Below, one piece after another: positions 24,688-33,241 of a stretch of DNA of 64,000 nucleotides. Position numbers and translations under genes: made by a program. Positions within the stretch are counted from its first letter, which is position 1. Each line of letters begins with the position of its first letter. The notes under the pieces are model-generated. The model worked only from the letters and a program-made list of their open reading frames with translations, was not told the DNA's origin and did no database searches. This stretch comes from Olsenella uli (GTDB lineage Bacteria > Actinomycetota > Coriobacteriia > Coriobacteriales > Atopobiaceae). Location of the stretch: contig NZ_JACJKN010000007.1 in NCBI RefSeq assembly GCF_016900775.1, positions 1 through 64,000 on the forward strand, given 5' to 3'.

Positions 24688-25829
24688 GCGGCATACCCCC
24701 TGAAATACTCGTCGAACGTCTTAGCATTGAGGCCCGTGAGGCGGAACGCCTCGCGATACGTGATCCGCCGGGTCTGCGTGGCGCCAAAGACCGCCTCACC
24801 GAAGACATGGCCGACTCGGTATGCCTTAGTGAGGTAGTAGTTCCCACCCCCAGAGCCAGACTCTGGGACAGCCTTCTCGACTTCGTCACGATGCTTCGCA
24901 ACGGAGCTGGCAAACTCGGCCTCGGACACAAGGCCCAGATCAAGGGCCCTTCGCGCGCACACGATAAAGCTGACCTTGAAACTCCTCCTCAGCTTGTCGA
25001 GCATCTGGTATGCCCCTGTAGAATCATCCCAGACGCGGAAAAAAGCGTTCCTCGGAACAAGCATCTCTGCGGCGATGGCGTCGCAGAGGCGCTCCGTTTT
25101 CGTGCCGCGGGAAATGTCCTCGCAAGGCTGGACCACGCCCGTCTGGGAAAACGCAAGGTGCGCAAGCTCGTGAGCCAACGTGAAGATCTGCGCAGACTTG
25201 GCATCGCGCCCATTCACAAAGACAAACGGCGCCATGTTGTCGGCCAGCACAAAGCCCCTGAACTCAGCAACGTTGAGCGGGCGCCTTGTGTTGTCTCCGA
25301 CGACCCCATTAATGATGACGGAAATGCGCTGGGCCTCAATCTTGTCACGCAAGGCCCTCAGGGCGCCCGACACACCCCTCTCTGCAAAGGCCCATGTCTC
25401 ACCCAGGCCGAGATAGTCCCGAATGGCCGCCGCACTGCTCCCAGCGTCCTCCATATCCCTTGCATTGAGTAAGCCGACAAAGGGAATCGCGTCACAGCCG
25501 AGCTCCACGAAATACTCTCTTAGCCAGTCCTGCCGATATTGCATCTGCGTCACGGTGTCATAGAGCTCGGGGCTTGGTTCGCCACCGGGGCCCTCCAAGG
25601 TTCTGAAGTCTGCAATCTGAAGGTCGAGACGGGGGACGTCATCACCGAAAAGCAGGTCGAGCGCCACGTGAGTGAGCCCCGCAAAATCCTCGAGCTGCCT
25701 GAGGGTGGGCTCGTGGCTGCGGTCGATCCACTGCTCGATCTTGGGCCATCTTTTCTTGAGGGAGTCGACGGACTCCCCGCAGCGCTCAATAGCCCAGAGC
25801 AGAGCCTTTGGATTTGGGCTCATTCCCAT
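24684..25829 (-). CDS. ImmA/IrrE family metallo-endopeptidase with XRE-like N-terminus
   Basis: A 381-aa protein: an N-terminal helical region like a HTH/XRE antitoxin (WAIERCGESVDSLKKRWPKI, LRQLEDFAGL, residues about 8-60), then a zinc-peptidase domain with HELAH near residue 220 and a downstream Glu (CDAIAAEMLVPRNAF). ImmA-type peptidases cleave repressors or antitoxins. Paired with the DUF4411 PIN-like gene it probably forms a toxin-antitoxin-like module. The ATG at 25827-25829 is preferred: GGGGGAGG lies about 11 nt upstream. A GTG at 25850 is in frame but would sit on that site. Confidence 0.82.
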   Translation of the reverse strand: MGMSPNPKALLWAIERCGESVDSLKKRWPKIEQWIDRSHEPTLRQLEDFAGLTHVALDLLFGDDVPRLDLQIADFRTLEGPGGEPSPELYDTVTQMQYRQDWLREYFVELGCDAIPFVGLLNARDMEDAGSSAAAIRDYLGLGETWAFAERGVSGALRALRDKIEAQRISVIINGVVGDNTRRPLNVAEFRGFVLADNMAPFVFVNGRDAKSAQIFTLAHELAHLAFSQTGVVQPCEDISRGTKTERLCDAIAAEMLVPRNAFFRVWDDSTGAYQMLDKLRRSFKVSFIVCARRALDLGLVSEAEFASSVAKHRDEVEKAVPESGSGGGNYYLTKAYRVGHVFGEAVFGATQTRRITYREAFRLTGLNAKTFDEYFRGYAA

Positions 25830-25872
25830 AAAATCTCGCACCTCCCCCACCGCAGATTATGAATATCATAGC

Positions 25873-26406
25873 GTGAGAACAGAAATCCGGAGTCATACGC
25901 TCCGCGGTACGCATCGCCAAGCGGAGCCGGGACGCGACAGCAGCCTGGAGTACGGGGACTGCCTCCTGGTAAAGTACGACGAGGACGCGCTGAGAGACCC
26001 CGTCTCAGGAGAGGCAAGCAAGGACCGCAGCGAGGACTTCCCCCCCCCCCGCGCCTTCAGAATCCTCTTCGTCATCAACTGCTCCAAGGACTCCGGCGCC
26101 GCGGCTCATGACATGGATGCCATCACCGGGCCGGCCTCGTCCTCGCTCATGCGAAGCGTCTTCGAACGTCTGCGGAGGGAGTATCTCGACCTGCCGCTCC
26201 TTCCCGTCCTCGGCGCAAATAGGCAGGGCAACAGCCACCAGACGGTCATCGCGAGCATAGTCCAGCAGTACAGCTCGCACATTCCGATGTCCCGACGCTA
26301 CTTCGACCTCATGATCAGCGCCAGGAAGGAAAGCATGGAGTGGGACGCCCTAGGCCTCGTCCTCCTCAGGCGCTACATTCGCGAGGCGCTACGGTTTTAC
26401 GAGTAG
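25873..26406 (+). pseudogene. 3' remnant of an unidentified gene, containing an 11-C tract
   Basis: An open frame whose C-terminal two thirds look coding (AFRILFVINCSKDSG, REYLDLPLLPVLGANRQGN, RRYFDLMISARKES). It lacks a ribosome site or convincing start: the only nearby candidate is a GTG at 25873, and the frame runs back into the antisense of the ImmA gene. A run of 11 C at 26040-26050 interrupts it, a tract prone to slippage. It looks like the end of a gene whose 5' part was replaced by the ImmA/PIN module. Function unknown. Confidence 0.4.
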
Positions 26407-26503
26407 CGGGCGAGACCACCGACGCGATACCTTAGCAATTGCGCAAGCAAAGCGAGTTGGAACTCTTAATCTCCCAATCGGCCAAGAGTACAAATAGCGC
26501 CCC

Positions 26504-26572
26504 GAATCCCACTCTCTTATTTGTACTATTCTCCGAATAGTACAAATAAGAGAGTGGGATTCCATCTATAAT
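26504..26572 (+). promoter_or_regulatory. Palindromic operator and promoter of the fic gene
   Basis: Arms 26504-26531 and 26535-26562 form a perfect 28-bp inverted repeat with a 3-nt loop. The core TACAAATA occurs in the right arm, inverted in the left arm, and once more upstream at 26488-26495. A consensus -10, TATAAT, follows at 26567-26572, so the expected -35 lies inside the right arm. A protein binding the palindrome would block the promoter, which is an operator layout. The fic ribosome site GGAGG follows at 26586-26590. Confidence 0.65.
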
Positions 26573-26595
26573 CGCACTCTCGATTGGAGGCACAC

Positions 26596-27840
26596 ATGGC
26601 ATATAGAACCCTCGCCAAGCTCTTCCACATGGATTCGTCAAGCAAGCGCTACGAGAAAAACGAGGCGCTCGCCGCGACACGACTTGAAGCAGAGTCAACC
26701 TTCAGGACCGGCGTTGAGACCCCTCACGGAGAGCTCTTTCTTGCCGTCCCTCGCGAGCTCTCCGTTCTCAACGAAACCATCCTTCGCCGCGAGAGACAAA
26801 TCGCGCTCTTGCTCTCGAGGCTGCCACCCATCGCAACCGGAGCCCTCATCAGGAGCCTCGTCATCGATGAGATCGTTTGTTCCAATGAACTCGAGGGCGT
26901 CCACAGCACGCGGAGGCAGATTAACGACCTGCTCGAGACAACATCTGTCGACCCATCGAAACTCGAGCATAAACGCTTTCGCGAACTCGCACGACTTTAT
27001 CTTGAGCTAAGTGACCGCGAGCACATTTTCCCTCAGACCCCCGAGGACATCCGCACCATCTACGATCGAATTATGGAGGGCGAGGACCTGGGCAAGGACG
27101 CTCCGGACGGCATTCTGTTCCGAAAGGGCGAGGTCAACATCATCGGGAGCGGCAGCAGAATTATCCATACGGGTCTCTCTCCCGAAAGCCGCATCGTGTC
27201 CGCGATGACACGCATGATTGCACTGGCCTCCTCGGAAGATATCCCCGAGACATACGGCGCAATCGTCTCCCACTTCCTCTTTGAGTACGCGCACCCCTTC
27301 TATGACGGGAACGGCAGGACGGGGCGCTACCTTCTTGCCCTCTACCTCAGCAGGCCGCTCTCAACGCTCACCGCACTGTCCGTCTCTCGCTCGATTGCTG
27401 AGAGTAGGGGCGCCTACTACCGGGCGTTCCGCGAAGTCGAAGATCCGCTCAACCACGGCGAGCTCACGCCTTTTGTCCTCGCAATGCTGGAGTATGTGGA
27501 CACCGCCCAGCATCGCGTTCTCTCCGACCTGGAGACGCGCCAGGGCCAGTTTGAGGTAACTGTGACAGCAATCGACGAGCTCGTTAATTCGATCGACCTC
27601 CCCGACAAGGAGCGCGACATGCTTTTTATGCTGGCCCAGTACGCCCTGTTTGGCGCGTTCCCCGATGTGCTTCTTCGTGACGTGGCGGAATACCTAAACC
27701 TCAGGGAGCCAATGGCGAGGCGTCACACAAAGAGGCTCGAGGAGAAGGGCCTTGTAAAGACCGTGAGCGCGCGGCCTCTCAGGTTCGTGCTCACGGACAA
27801 GGCGAAGGAGCTTTTGAAGATTCCCGAGAAGGACCTCTAG
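26596..27840 (+). CDS. Fic family protein (AMPylase-type) with N-terminal inhibitory helix
   Basis: A 414-aa Fic protein. The active-site loop HPFYDGNGRTGR (His at about residue 233) is complete, so it should transfer AMP or a related group to target proteins. An inhibitory helix of the (S/T)xxxE(G/N) type is visible at residues 96-101 (SNELEG), N-terminal to the Fic core, which makes it a class II, self-inhibited Fic. A C-terminal winged-helix (LRDVAEYLNLREPMARRHTKRLEEKGLV, split here as positions 355-385) could bind its own palindromic operator upstream. ATG follows GGAGG by 5 nt. Confidence 0.9.
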   Translation: MAYRTLAKLFHMDSSSKRYEKNEALAATRLEAESTFRTGVETPHGELFLAVPRELSVLNETILRRERQIALLLSRLPPIATGALIRSLVIDEIVCSNELEGVHSTRRQINDLLETTSVDPSKLEHKRFRELARLYLELSDREHIFPQTPEDIRTIYDRIMEGEDLGKDAPDGILFRKGEVNIIGSGSRIIHTGLSPESRIVSAMTRMIALASSEDIPETYGAIVSHFLFEYAHPFYDGNGRTGRYLLALYLSRPLSTLTALSVSRSIAESRGAYYRAFREVEDPLNHGELTPFVLAMLEYVDTAQHRVLSDLETRQGQFEVTVTAIDELVNSIDLPDKERDMLFMLAQYALFGAFPDVLLRDVAEYLNLREPMARRHTKRLEEKGLVKTVSARPLRFVLTDKAKELLKIPEKDL

Positions 27841-27896
27841 GGAATTGCTGATATCAACCTCAACGCTCGGCTCCGAACCTCCCCCACATCCCAGGA

Positions 27897-27962
27897 TGAG
27901 TGACTCATTCTGACCAAGCCAGGTCCCAAGAAGGGCCCCGTCCGTCCAAAGACTGTCACTCA
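27897..27962. repeat. Second copy of the GTCCGTCCAAAG element
   Basis: TGAGTGAC (27897-27904) and GTCACTCA (27955-27962) form the ends, and the right half matches 17918-17949 nearly base for base. It lies 57 bp after the fic stop codon. Confidence 0.6.
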
Positions 27963-28336
27963 ACGTAAGTCGTCACACCGTGCGTCGGCACCCGCGGCAC
28001 CTGGATAACATACGACCCCTTGTGGAGGGCCACGCCGCGCCCGAAAGCACGCACTTGCGATGGCGAGAAGGCCTTGCAGCTGATGGAAGGGCGGTATGAA
28101 AGACGGGAGGAGCGGGGAGCGCGCCGAGGGATCCATCCCCTTGTACTCGTCACGACTGCCGAGCAGAAGCGACATATGAAATGGAATGCTAGAGCCGCCC
28201 TGTCGCCCAATACGCGCTCATCGGGCACGATAACGCCATCAGAGGGCTCGTCCACTCATGAAGCGGCGGTTCGAACCACGTCCATCGTCACCCAGCCCAG
28301 CCACAGAGGTGCCCAGCTCCCGCGCCCCCTGACACG

Positions 28337-28365
28337 CAAAACGCCGGAGGATACCCCTCCGGCGT
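28337..28365. terminator. Terminator after the capsule operon
   Basis: A perfect 12-bp stem (AAACGCCGGAGG with CCTCCGGCGTTT) and 5-nt loop. On the minus strand it ends in a T-run (GCGTTTTG) about 115 bp beyond the last capsule gene. Confidence 0.75.
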
Positions 28366-28481
28366 TTGGAAGACCCCAAAGGGCCAAATTCGTTTAATCG
28401 CAGGGGCCAGGCCTTATTCAGTGCCCATATGGCGTAAGGCAAGCCCAGCTCAAGCACGTCGACTGGCGAGAAGAACCTCCC

Positions 28482-29666
28482 CTAGCACTTCCTCCACACC
28501 ATACGATCCACAATACCCGTGTAGGACTGGATGATCTTCACGACCTTCGTGCTCACGTTCTCGTCCGCGTAGTCCGGCACGGGGGCGGCGGGGTAGCTGC
28601 CCTCCGCGTCGAGCGCGACCGCCACGCGCACGGCGTTGAGGAGCCCGCGCTCGTCGATGCCCGCGAGCGTGAAGCATCCCCTGTCGAGCGCCTCGGGGCG
28701 CTCCGTGGAGGTGCGGATGCACACGGCCGGGAACGGCCGGCCGACGGAGGCGAAGAAGCTCGACTCCTCGGGCAGGGTGCCGGAGTCCGAGACCACGCAG
28801 AAGGCGCTGGACTGCAGGCGGTTGTAGTCGTGGAAGCCCATGGGCTCGTGCGTGCGGACGAGCGGGTGGAGCGCGAAGCCGGTGGCCTCCAGGCGCTTGC
28901 GGCTGCGCGGGTGGCAGCTGTAGAGAATCGGCTTGCCGTACTCCTCCGCGAGCGCGTTGACGGCGCCGAAGAGCGAGAGGAAGTTGGCCTCGGTGTCGAT
29001 GTTCTCCTCGCGGTGGGCGGAGAGCAGGAAGTAGCCGCGCTCCTCCAGCCCCTCGCGGTCGAGCACGTCGGACGCGTCGATCTGCCCCAGGTTCGCGCGG
29101 AGCACCTCGGCCATGGGCGAGCCCGTCACGTAGGTGCGCTCCGGCGCGCAGCCGGTGGCGGCGAGCCAGCGGCGCGCGTGCTCGGAGTAGGCGAGGTTGA
29201 CATCGGAGATCACGTCCACGATGCGGCGGTTGGTCTCCTCCGGCAGGCACTCGTCCTTGCAGCGGTTGCCCGCCTCCATGTGGAAGATGGGGATGTGCAG
29301 GCGCTTCGCGGGGATGGCCGAGAGGCACGAGTTGGTGTCGCCCAGCACGAGCAGGGCGTCAGGCCCGACCTGCGCCATGAGCTTGTAGGAGGCGTCGATG
29401 ATGTTGCCGATGGTCGAGCCTAGGTCCTCCCCCACCGCGTCCATGTAGACGTCCGGGTCGTCGAGCGAGAGATCGCGGAAGAAGATGCCGTTCAGCGTGT
29501 AGTCATAGTTCTGCCCCGTGTGCGCGAGCAGGCAGTCGAAGTGGCGCCGACACTTCTTGATGACCTCAGAGAGGCGGATGATCTCTGGGCGCGTGCCCAC
29601 GATTATGAGGAGCTTGAGGCGGCCGTCGTTTTTAAAATGCACAGCTTCTTCTCTCTTGTAATGCAT
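28482..29666 (-). CDS. fnlC: UDP-GlcNAc 2-epimerase family, UDP-FucNAc C2-epimerase (FnlC/CapG-like)
   Basis: A 394-aa non-hydrolysing UDP-GlcNAc 2-epimerase family enzyme: LLIIVGTRPEIIRLSEVIKK at the start, THTGQNYD-like AHTGQNYDYTLN, HMEAGNRCKDECLPEETNRR, SAHREENID, and SDSGTLPEESS. The last motif and presence of fnlA and fnlB in the same operon point to the FnlC/CapG branch, which completes UDP-N-acetyl-L-fucosamine by C2 epimerisation, rather than WecB. The start overlaps the upstream stop by one base (TAATG). It is the last gene of the operon and is GC-rich, unlike the genes just upstream. Confidence 0.85.
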   Translation of the reverse strand: MHYKREEAVHFKNDGRLKLLIIVGTRPEIIRLSEVIKKCRRHFDCLLAHTGQNYDYTLNGIFFRDLSLDDPDVYMDAVGEDLGSTIGNIIDASYKLMAQVGPDALLVLGDTNSCLSAIPAKRLHIPIFHMEAGNRCKDECLPEETNRRIVDVISDVNLAYSEHARRWLAATGCAPERTYVTGSPMAEVLRANLGQIDASDVLDREGLEERGYFLLSAHREENIDTEANFLSLFGAVNALAEEYGKPILYSCHPRSRKRLEATGFALHPLVRTHEPMGFHDYNRLQSSAFCVVSDSGTLPEESSFFASVGRPFPAVCIRTSTERPEALDRGCFTLAGIDERGLLNAVRVAVALDAEGSYPAAPVPDYADENVSTKVVKIIQSYTGIVDRMVWRKC

Positions 29667-30673
29667 TATTCTTCGCCTTTCGCAATAGATTGTCTAAGTG
29701 AGAGATCTGGTGGGAAGCCCAAGAGCCGTTTAGCTGCAAGCTTAACCAAAACTCCAATGTAATCTTTGGCTGGATAGAGCAGCCTTCGTTCAATAAGTCG
29801 TTCATACCTTGGATCAACTTCAATTGAGCCAGGGTGTTTAAGAGGAAAATCTAGCTCATACCCATCCATCGAACAAAATCTGTTTGTCATATCTAACGTA
29901 AAATCATTTCCACCATGCTCAGAGTAGTCGTCGACACCAATATTCTTAATAAGGTTGACCGCTGGCGCAATCCCGTAGTATTCGCCGGTACGAAGCGTCC
30001 AAGCCATGTGATAGTCCCACGAATAAAACTGCCCGGTTCTCTCTCTGTGAGACTTTTCGTATTCAACATTGAAAAGCTGCTGTAGATAAAGCCTGTGAAC
30101 CGAATATGTGCTGCGAGCGTGACGTTTATGCTCGGGTAGCATTTTCTTCAATTCAAAATCATATGAAGTCATAAATTTATCTGACCAAGATGCCCAGCCA
30201 CATGGCATAAGCTGTCTCGTAAATACGTATGACGACCCATTTGGAGCATTATATTTTGAGAGGTAGTTTGTTCCGCAAATCCAAAGAACCTCGTTGACAT
30301 CACGATAGCGTGCTAGCATTTCAGCGCAAAATGGGAAAAACGATACAGAAGGCAGGTTGTCATCTTCAAGGAATATGGCAACGGGCTCGCGCTCAAAAAC
30401 CCACTTCGCACCTAATGCAATATTCCCGTACACCCCTCGGTTGCTTTCAGCATAATTTCGAACGACTTCACAGTCCCACGTAATAAACGACTCAACGCAC
30501 TTTCTCGCCTGGACAGCCAAACGCCGTTCCGCATCGTCTCTTCCTTGGTCGGCAATGAGATACAGCTTTCTCGGCCGAACTTCAGAGAGTCTTGAAAAAA
30601 TAGTTTTGAGGGTGTCATGTCTCTTGAAGATGAATATCGCTACAGGAATATCAAATTGTCTGACGTTAGCCAT
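29666..30673 (-). CDS. Glycosyltransferase (GT-A type)
   Basis: A 335-aa protein with a GT-A nucleotide-sugar fold at the N-terminus: VAIFIFKRHDTLKTIFSRLS, later NRGVYGNIALG and the metal-binding acidic motif FLEDDN, then PCGWASWSDK and a C-terminal WDYHMAW motif. These features are common in capsule glycosyltransferases that use GT2-like catalysis. It probably adds one sugar of the repeat unit. The codon use is distinctly AT-richer than the flanking genes. Acceptor and donor are unknown. Confidence 0.75.
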   Translation of the reverse strand: MANVRQFDIPVAIFIFKRHDTLKTIFSRLSEVRPRKLYLIADQGRDDAERRLAVQARKCVESFITWDCEVVRNYAESNRGVYGNIALGAKWVFEREPVAIFLEDDNLPSVSFFPFCAEMLARYRDVNEVLWICGTNYLSKYNAPNGSSYVFTRQLMPCGWASWSDKFMTSYDFELKKMLPEHKRHARSTYSVHRLYLQQLFNVEYEKSHRERTGQFYSWDYHMAWTLRTGEYYGIAPAVNLIKNIGVDDYSEHGGNDFTLDMTNRFCSMDGYELDFPLKHPGSIEVDPRYERLIERRLLYPAKDYIGVLVKLAAKRLLGFPPDLSLRQSIAKGEE

Positions 30674-31904
30674 TTCGCATGGTCTCCCTCCTCAACAGTG
30701 CGAGAGTTCTCTCACATTGCCGTTTTGGGCTCTTTTCCTCTAGAACGTATTTCCTTGCACGTTCGGCAAAACTCGAAGACTCTTCGGATCCCATGCTGAG
30801 AACTCTTTTTATCGTGGCCTTCAAGCCATCCTCAGTGGCATCGAAATAAAGGCCGTCGTAATCCTCAGGCATTCCATCCAATTTGTACGCAACGGTGGGT
30901 ACACCTGTTGCAAGATATTCCATCATCTTCGATGGGAAACTAAATTTTGTATAAGAACCCTCATTCTTGCGCGGATTAATTAAAATATGTGCATGCTTTC
31001 TCAAAAAGGCAACTGCATCAACGGATAACACGCCAAGATAGATTATTCTTTTGTCTTCTCTTTTAAGAGCTTTGATTTCATCTGCAGCTTCGCCGTCTCC
31101 GCATATGACAAGATCAATGCTATCGTCATCAATTTGTCTAAATGCGCTAATTAAGTCGCCAATACCATAACGATACTGCAGCGTACCGGTATATAAAATG
31201 TATCTCTCGGGAAGCTTGAAGCGCACCGTTGATGCGGATTCGACGCCCTCGTCGTCTGCGATACCCTCAACAACACAACAATGTTCCAAATCGGTTCCGA
31301 GGTATGGCGCCATTGCAGCGGTAAGGGGGATATAGCAATCCATCTTCTTCATTTTATTGTTAACAATTTCATTTTTTATTTTCCTAAGAATCCCGGCACC
31401 ATTTTTACCGAGCTCCATATATTGAGGAAGATCGGGTACGATCAGGCAGCAAACACTGCTCTTAAACCTCTCTTTGGCATGTTGGAGCGCCATAACAATA
31501 GGATATGTGGCAGCATAGCCAACGAAATAAAGCTGTTCGCCCTCGATACGGGGAATTCTGTCTATCTCGGAAATAATACGCCGAGCACGAGACAGCTCTT
31601 TGATCACAGGCAGGTTAATAAAACCAGCCCCAACATCATCCATAGCACCTTTGGAATGAGCAAACAGGTACCGCGGAATTCGCAACCCCCCATAACGCAG
31701 CGGAAAGGAACCGATGTACTCGGAATTGATAATATGAACATTTTTAGCGCCAAGACACGCGTCATAACCTTTTAAAAACTTCCACTGAAGATTATTTGCT
31801 GCGCTTTGAAGGCCAGATTTGGTTAGCTTTCGAATTTCCCCCTCACGTTCATGGGGGAAAAGCCCGCCAATAAAGTAAAGCGTCTCATGCTGTTTGATTG
31901 ACAT
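30666..31904 (-). CDS. Glycosyltransferase, GT4-like (GT-B fold)
   Basis: A 412-aa protein with a GT-B fold: the C-terminal half has RYILYTGTLQYRYGIGDLI, DLVICGDGEAADEIKAL, INPRKNEGSYTKFSFPSK and YLATGVPTVAYKLDGMPEDY, the nucleotide-binding layout of GT4 enzymes. It overlaps the next gene by 8 nt. It probably builds the capsule repeat unit on the cytoplasmic face. The operon stretch from 29.7 to 34.5 kb is AT-richer than its surroundings, as is usual for exchangeable serotype genes. Confidence 0.8.
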   Translation of the reverse strand: MSIKQHETLYFIGGLFPHEREGEIRKLTKSGLQSAANNLQWKFLKGYDACLGAKNVHIINSEYIGSFPLRYGGLRIPRYLFAHSKGAMDDVGAGFINLPVIKELSRARRIISEIDRIPRIEGEQLYFVGYAATYPIVMALQHAKERFKSSVCCLIVPDLPQYMELGKNGAGILRKIKNEIVNNKMKKMDCYIPLTAAMAPYLGTDLEHCCVVEGIADDEGVESASTVRFKLPERYILYTGTLQYRYGIGDLISAFRQIDDDSIDLVICGDGEAADEIKALKREDKRIIYLGVLSVDAVAFLRKHAHILINPRKNEGSYTKFSFPSKMMEYLATGVPTVAYKLDGMPEDYDGLYFDATEDGLKATIKRVLSMGSEESSSFAERARKYVLEEKSPKRQCERTLALLRRETMRNG

Positions 31905-33231
31905 TGTTGTTTTCCTCGCGCGCAGACATCGTTAACCATCGATTAGCAATATGTTGACAAGCTAGAACCGGAATAAGGACCAGCCCATTAGCAACGACAA
32001 CAGAAGCCCAGCTAGGAGCGATAATCGAAAGAGCAGCAGATAATGGGTACTTGGCGATAGCGCCTAAGCAATAACAAATTACCTGAGGCGTTAAACGATT
32101 TGTAGCGTTACCTAAACAAGTCTCCGAGTTGGTCAGTACCGTAAGAACAACAAGAAAAACTAGGGAAAAGGATTCAAAGTTGTTTAAAGTTGGAGCTTTG
32201 TCGCTTAGCCATATTCTAAGAACAGGATTGACCAAAACCCCGATTAAAACCGTCGCTATAGAAGCGATTACCGCCAAGTAAAGATATTTTTTGTGTACCG
32301 AAAGGAGCCTTCTTTGGTTGCCCGAAGAGAAAGATTCGGCCATGTCGGACCAAATAGGCTGAGCCATAACCCCAAAGAAAACAAGTACGAGATTAAAAAT
32401 TCTATAAGCGAGCGAATAGGGAACGACGTCTCCCGAGCCGCAAAGGGAACCTATAAACAATTCATTGGTTGATGAAATAAAGAGAAGAGCGACCTGAATC
32501 GCAAAAAACTTAAGTCCAATCGTTCCTAAAGAACGAAAATAGTCTGTCTTTACCGCCCTAATTGATGGTGCGAACTCTTTCATCTCTGATGCAAACAGCA
32601 CGATTGCCGCAAAAACTAATGGAGCAGATAAGGCCACCATTTCCACAATGCACATGTAGGCGAGCTTCTCACCAGACCCTGACAGCGCGGGAGGAAAAGC
32701 GACAAACAACAAAATGAGGCAATTTGAAAGAAGCAGCAAAAAAGCCGGTGCTGCGTTCTTCTGCATGGCGTAAAAAAGAGAGTTCACTAACTTCAAAATA
32801 AGTTGAAGAAGTGTGCCTATTATGACAATTGCCATGCAAATGGCAAGATCCTGTTCAGCAAGATCATTTTTACCGACGGATAAAACAACATTCCAATCAA
32901 TCAACAAGGAAAGAGCCGCGCCCAGAGGTATAAGCAAAACGATGACTGCTCCAAGAAGAAAAACTGACGAAGAGATGACGCATTTGGCCTTCTTTTTATT
33001 TCCTACGCTGAGGGCATATGTAAGGTCATTTCTTAGGCCGTTACCAATCCCAAAATCAAAAAAGGAAATCCAATTCAACACGGAAAGAATGGTAAACCAA
33101 GCACCGAGAACGGCTTCATTAGAGAAGAAACTCATCATTAAAGGTGTCGAAAGAAAAGAGACTATGAGTGCGAGCACTTTGATACCCGCGTTTACCGCAA
33201 CGCTAAACCTTAGACCACGCTTCATTTTCAC
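31885..33231 (-). CDS. wzx: Flippase, Wzx-type polysaccharide transporter
   Basis: A 448-aa protein with about 12-14 membrane helices and the N-terminal pattern of polysaccharide flippases (STPLMMSFFSNEAVLGAWFT, FDFGIGNGLRNDL). It is expected to flip the undecaprenyl-linked repeat unit across the membrane. It starts near MKMKRG and overlaps the following gene by 20 nt. AT-rich composition agrees with a laterally exchanged serotype cassette. Confidence 0.82.
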   Translation of the reverse strand: MKMKRGLRFSVAVNAGIKVLALIVSFLSTPLMMSFFSNEAVLGAWFTILSVLNWISFFDFGIGNGLRNDLTYALSVGNKKKAKCVISSSVFLLGAVIVLLIPLGAALSLLIDWNVVLSVGKNDLAEQDLAICMAIVIIGTLLQLILKLVNSLFYAMQKNAAPAFLLLLSNCLILLFVAFPPALSGSGEKLAYMCIVEMVALSAPLVFAAIVLFASEMKEFAPSIRAVKTDYFRSLGTIGLKFFAIQVALLFISSTNELFIGSLCGSGDVVPYSLAYRIFNLVLVFFGVMAQPIWSDMAESFSSGNQRRLLSVHKKYLYLAVIASIATVLIGVLVNPVLRIWLSDKAPTLNNFESFSLVFLVVLTVLTNSETCLGNATNRLTPQVICYCLGAIAKYPLSAALSIIAPSWASVVVANGLVLIPVLACQHIANRWLTMSAREENNNVNQTA

Positions 33232-33241
33232 TCCAAATATT

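Larger units (their letters stand above)
27841..28481. other. 640-bp region with no credible gene
   Basis: It contains the dispersed element at 27897-27962 and the terminator at 28337-28365. Short frames on both strands have no protein character and no ribosome sites, so they were not called. Confidence 0.6.

Noticed and set aside
28020-28397. A 125-codon plus-strand frame and opposing minus-strand frames between fic and the capsule operon
   Set aside because: The frame runs through a strong terminator hairpin and its sequence has no domain or ribosome site.
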